14,950 nt of DNA, taken from positions 1-14,950 of the forward strand of contig JBIKSI010000088.1 in the NCBI GenBank assembly GCA_044348665.1, written 5' to 3'. Source of the stretch: M2408 sp044348665 (GTDB taxonomy: Bacteria; Bacteroidota; Bacteroidia; Flavobacteriales_D; Crocinitomicaceae). The notes under the pieces were generated by a model. It did not search any database, was not told where the DNA came from, and was given only the letters and a program-made list of their open reading frames with translations. The position numbers were made by a program, and so were the translations under genes. Of this stretch, positions 13,312 through 14,950 are shown piece after piece. How positions within the stretch are numbered: the first letter of the stretch is position 1; each line of letters opens with the position of its first letter.

Positions 13312-14403
13312 ATGAAAAGATTATCTATACTATTAATTTTTGTTTGTTTTTCGACTTTACTGCTCTCGCAAGATAAAAATATCAAGTCAGCACTTTTGAA
13401 TTTCAAAAATTCTAATTTTGATATGGTGTCAAAAAACCTAAATGCTTTCAAGGCTGCTAACTATGATATTTTTCTAGGTATCAAAAACCAAAAAGAATCC
13501 AAAAACATCCTAAATAAAAAGAATTATTGCTCCTACTTATTTCTAAAAACTAATTTATTTTTCAAAGAGACTCCAGTTAAAAATATTGATAGCGCATTTA
13601 TTTTTATTAACAAGACAAAAAAGGAACTAAATGATTTTCAAAGTAAATATCCCGATCATTATACAAATTATTGCTTTGTTACCAAGTTTTGTATTGATAG
13701 TTGCTCTACTTTAGAGAATGAAATTGAATATCAGGTTTTTATTAAGTATACAATGGATAATGACCTCATTATGTACGAGTCATTTTTGCAAAAATTTCCA
13801 AGTTCGAAAAATTATCAAAAGGTGCTTGTTATGCGTGAAGATTTGATAATCAAAAACGCATTAGAAACTAATGATATAACAATAATAGAGCAAAGTTTGA
13901 AAGAAGTTATTGATGAAAAAAAGAAAGAGGAAACGCTCGCAATTGTTGAGAAAAAAATGATTGATGAAGCTATTGCTTCACAAAATGATAGTAAATTAAT
14001 TTTTTGTAAAAATAAATTCCCGCATTCTTTTCGCTTAAAAGAAATTGATGGTGTTTTGGAAGATATGTACATTAAAAAGGCAAAAAATGAAAATGATTTG
14101 AAAGCATTATCCGCTTTTGCAACTAAATTTCCGCTTTCTAGTAGAATTGAAGAAGTGAATTTGTTGGTGGAGAATATTGTTACTTCTGATGCTCTTTCTA
14201 GTCGTGATATTGAGAAAATTAATTCATGTATAGCACAGTTTCCAAATGCTGTAAAAATGACGCAACTCAAGACTTTACTTGAAAGTCTGGAGATGGAAGA
14301 CGCTATTTACACAAAAGATAAAGTTAAATTGGAATATTGTATTTTGAAGTATCCTAATCATCCTAGTATTATTTACATGCAGGAATTATTAGCAAAACCT
14401 TGA
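13312..14403 (+). CDS. Secreted protein with 37-residue helical repeats, unknown function
   Basis: A 363-residue exported protein that I cannot assign to a named family. Residues 1-20 form a signal peptide (MKRLSILLIFVCFSTLLLSQ). The C-terminal two-thirds carries a repeat marked by KFPSS (161), KFPHS (235), KFPLS (272), QFPNA (309) and KYPNH (346). The spacings are 74, 37, 37 and 37, so one diverged unit sits near 198. Each unit reads roughly F-x2-KFP-x-S, then a Leu/Val/Glu-rich helix, then A-x4-(N/D)D-x2-K/L, consistent with TPR-like helical hairpins. The N-terminal region (22-150) has five cysteines at 73, 121, 127, 131 and, within the signal sequence, 12. It is divergent from the Lys-rich/protease/phosphatase genes, with 102 bases between starts. 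Confidence 0.85.
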   Translation: MKRLSILLIFVCFSTLLLSQDKNIKSALLNFKNSNFDMVSKNLNAFKAANYDIFLGIKNQKESKNILNKKNYCSYLFLKTNLFFKETPVKNIDSAFIFINKTKKELNDFQSKYPDHYTNYCFVTKFCIDSCSTLENEIEYQVFIKYTMDNDLIMYESFLQKFPSSKNYQKVLVMREDLIIKNALETNDITIIEQSLKEVIDEKKKEETLAIVEKKMIDEAIASQNDSKLIFCKNKFPHSFRLKEIDGVLEDMYIKKAKNENDLKALSAFATKFPLSSRIEEVNLLVENIVTSDALSSRDIEKINSCIAQFPNAVKMTQLKTLLESLEMEDAIYTKDKVKLEYCILKYPNHPSIIYMQELLAKP

Positions 14404-14479
14404 TTCTGTTATTAGAATATTCTCCTTTATGAGTTTTTCAAAAAAATGCATAAAATTATACAGGAGTTTCCATTGCTAA

Positions 14480-14857
14480 CTATTCGATAAGTAGAATTTG
14501 AAGTTCAGGAAAGTAAAATTCATTTTCATCAAGGATTTGCGGTTGAAAAATTCTTGATTCATAATTTTCTTTAAATTCATCCCACATAATTGCAAATAGT
14601 TTTAGGGAATTGTTTGCCTTGTGCTCATTTAAATACGCAAAGCAATCATTTACATCTTTCAATCTTTTTTCATGATTCTCTAATCGATCAGTTGAGTATG
14701 AAAATCCACAGGTACAGCCCATGTGCGAACCTAGATCATAATAATGTTTCGAAGCTAAAACTGACTGAATTAGTTGTGGGACTTCTTTATCTTTTAGGTC
14801 CAAGCAGGTAAAACCTGGAGATTCAAGACCGTTGCAAGGCAAATTAGTTATTAACAA
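14480..14857 (-). CDS. Cys-containing hypothetical protein, start uncertain
   Basis: A 125-codon open frame that I do not recognise. It contains GSHMGCTCGFSYS (Cys48, Cys50), Cys8, Cys18 and Cys72, and an acidic C-terminus ending PELQILLIE. The CxC next to a His could bind metal. The frame begins with TTG at 14857, with no ATG before the upstream stop at 14909-14911. An out-of-frame ATG at 14912 starts MKKY-stop through a run of six A (14904-14909). Removing one A would join that ATG in frame with this gene, adding MKNIENKKFFRLKLF before the present frame. The gene may thus have a TTG start, a frameshift, or a sequencing error. It converges with the repeat-protein gene across 76 bases that hold nothing recognisable. 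Confidence 0.6.
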   Translation of the reverse strand: MLITNLPCNGLESPGFTCLDLKDKEVPQLIQSVLASKHYYDLGSHMGCTCGFSYSTDRLENHEKRLKDVNDCFAYLNEHKANNSLKLFAIMWDEFKENYESRIFQPQILDENEFYFPELQILLIE

Positions 14858-14911
14858 CTTGATTGTAAATAACTTAAGTCTGAAAAACTTCTTATTTTCA
14901 ATATTTTTTCA

Positions 14912-14919
14912 TACTTTTG
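14912..14919 (+). promoter_or_regulatory. Candidate -7 box for a gene running off the window
   Basis: TACTTTTG is an exact TAnnTTTG match three bases before the ATG at 14923. As at 13298, this spacing implies an almost leaderless transcript, unless translation starts later, beyond the window. Confidence 0.4.
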
Positions 14920-14922
14920 AAT

Positions 14923-14950
14923 ATGAAAAAGGAACAAAATATAGGTTTTG
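14923..14950 (+). CDS. Start of a plus-strand gene cut by the window end
   Basis: The ATG opens nine codons (MKKEQNIGF) that stay open to the last base. An exact -7 box sits just upstream. Too little is present to suggest a product, and a chance open frame cannot be excluded. Confidence 0.35.

Noticed and set aside
13815..14270. Minus-strand open frame of 151 codons
   Set aside because: It is antisense to the repeat-protein gene, whose signal peptide and exact 37-residue period show the plus frame is real. The Ser/Phe/Ile-rich composition is typical of a shadow of Lys/Glu/Asn-rich coding.
14404..14479. Bidirectional terminator between convergent genes
   Set aside because: Only very short AT palindromes such as AGAATATTCT are present, with no stable stem followed by a T-tract.

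Overview
The window is AT-rich DNA that reads like a Bacteroidota chromosome, most likely order Flavobacteriales. Three things point there: TAnnTTTG promoter words in front of several genes, a cbb3 oxidase operon with the ccoN-ccoO fusion common in that phylum, and a SpoIIE-type phosphatase with N-terminal TPRs. I cannot name a genus from the sequence alone.

Left edge (1-930): a small vapBC-like toxin-antitoxin pair with its own promoter. It is flanked by two direct copies of the 3' end of the neighbouring TauE/SafE-like gene. The right copy is the live gene end; the left copy is a detached remnant.

Region 931-7879, all on the minus strand: the respiratory core. In transcription order it runs ccoS, ccoN-ccoO fusion, ccoQ, ccoP, ccoG, ccoH and a TauE/SafE-like membrane protein. 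It encodes the high-affinity cbb3-type cytochrome c oxidase plus assembly factors. CcoP has an unusual layout, with one heme-c domain at each end and four membrane segments between. The ccoI copper ATPase often found beside these genes is not in the window. Three intergenic gaps in the operon contain word-like short repeats. Two of these fold into long imperfect hairpins, and all three begin within a few bases of a stop codon. A TGA-N6-TCA dyad upstream of ccoS is a candidate site for a CRP/FNR-family regulator.

Region 8021-9169, plus strand: a RimJ/RimL-like acetyltransferase and an NADPH-dependent FMN reductase-like flavoprotein, with no clear link to the oxidase.

Region 9185-14403: an envelope-related cluster. 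On the minus strand lie a small secreted lysine-rich protein, a trypsin-like protease with a long beta-rich C-terminal half, and a TPR-transmembrane-SpoIIE phosphatase, closely spaced and probably cotranscribed. Divergent from them is a secreted protein built on an exact 37-residue repeat period. This cluster is the best candidate for an undescribed system, probably envelope sensing or signalling, but that function is inferred.

Right edge: a Cys-containing hypothetical gene with an awkward start (TTG, or a frameshifted ATG in a six-A tract), and the first nine codons of a plus-strand gene cut by the window end. There is no rRNA, tRNA, CRISPR array, transposase or integrase. The only gene-free stretch approaching 300 bases is 1-310, which holds a palindrome, the gene-tail remnant and the vapBC promoter.
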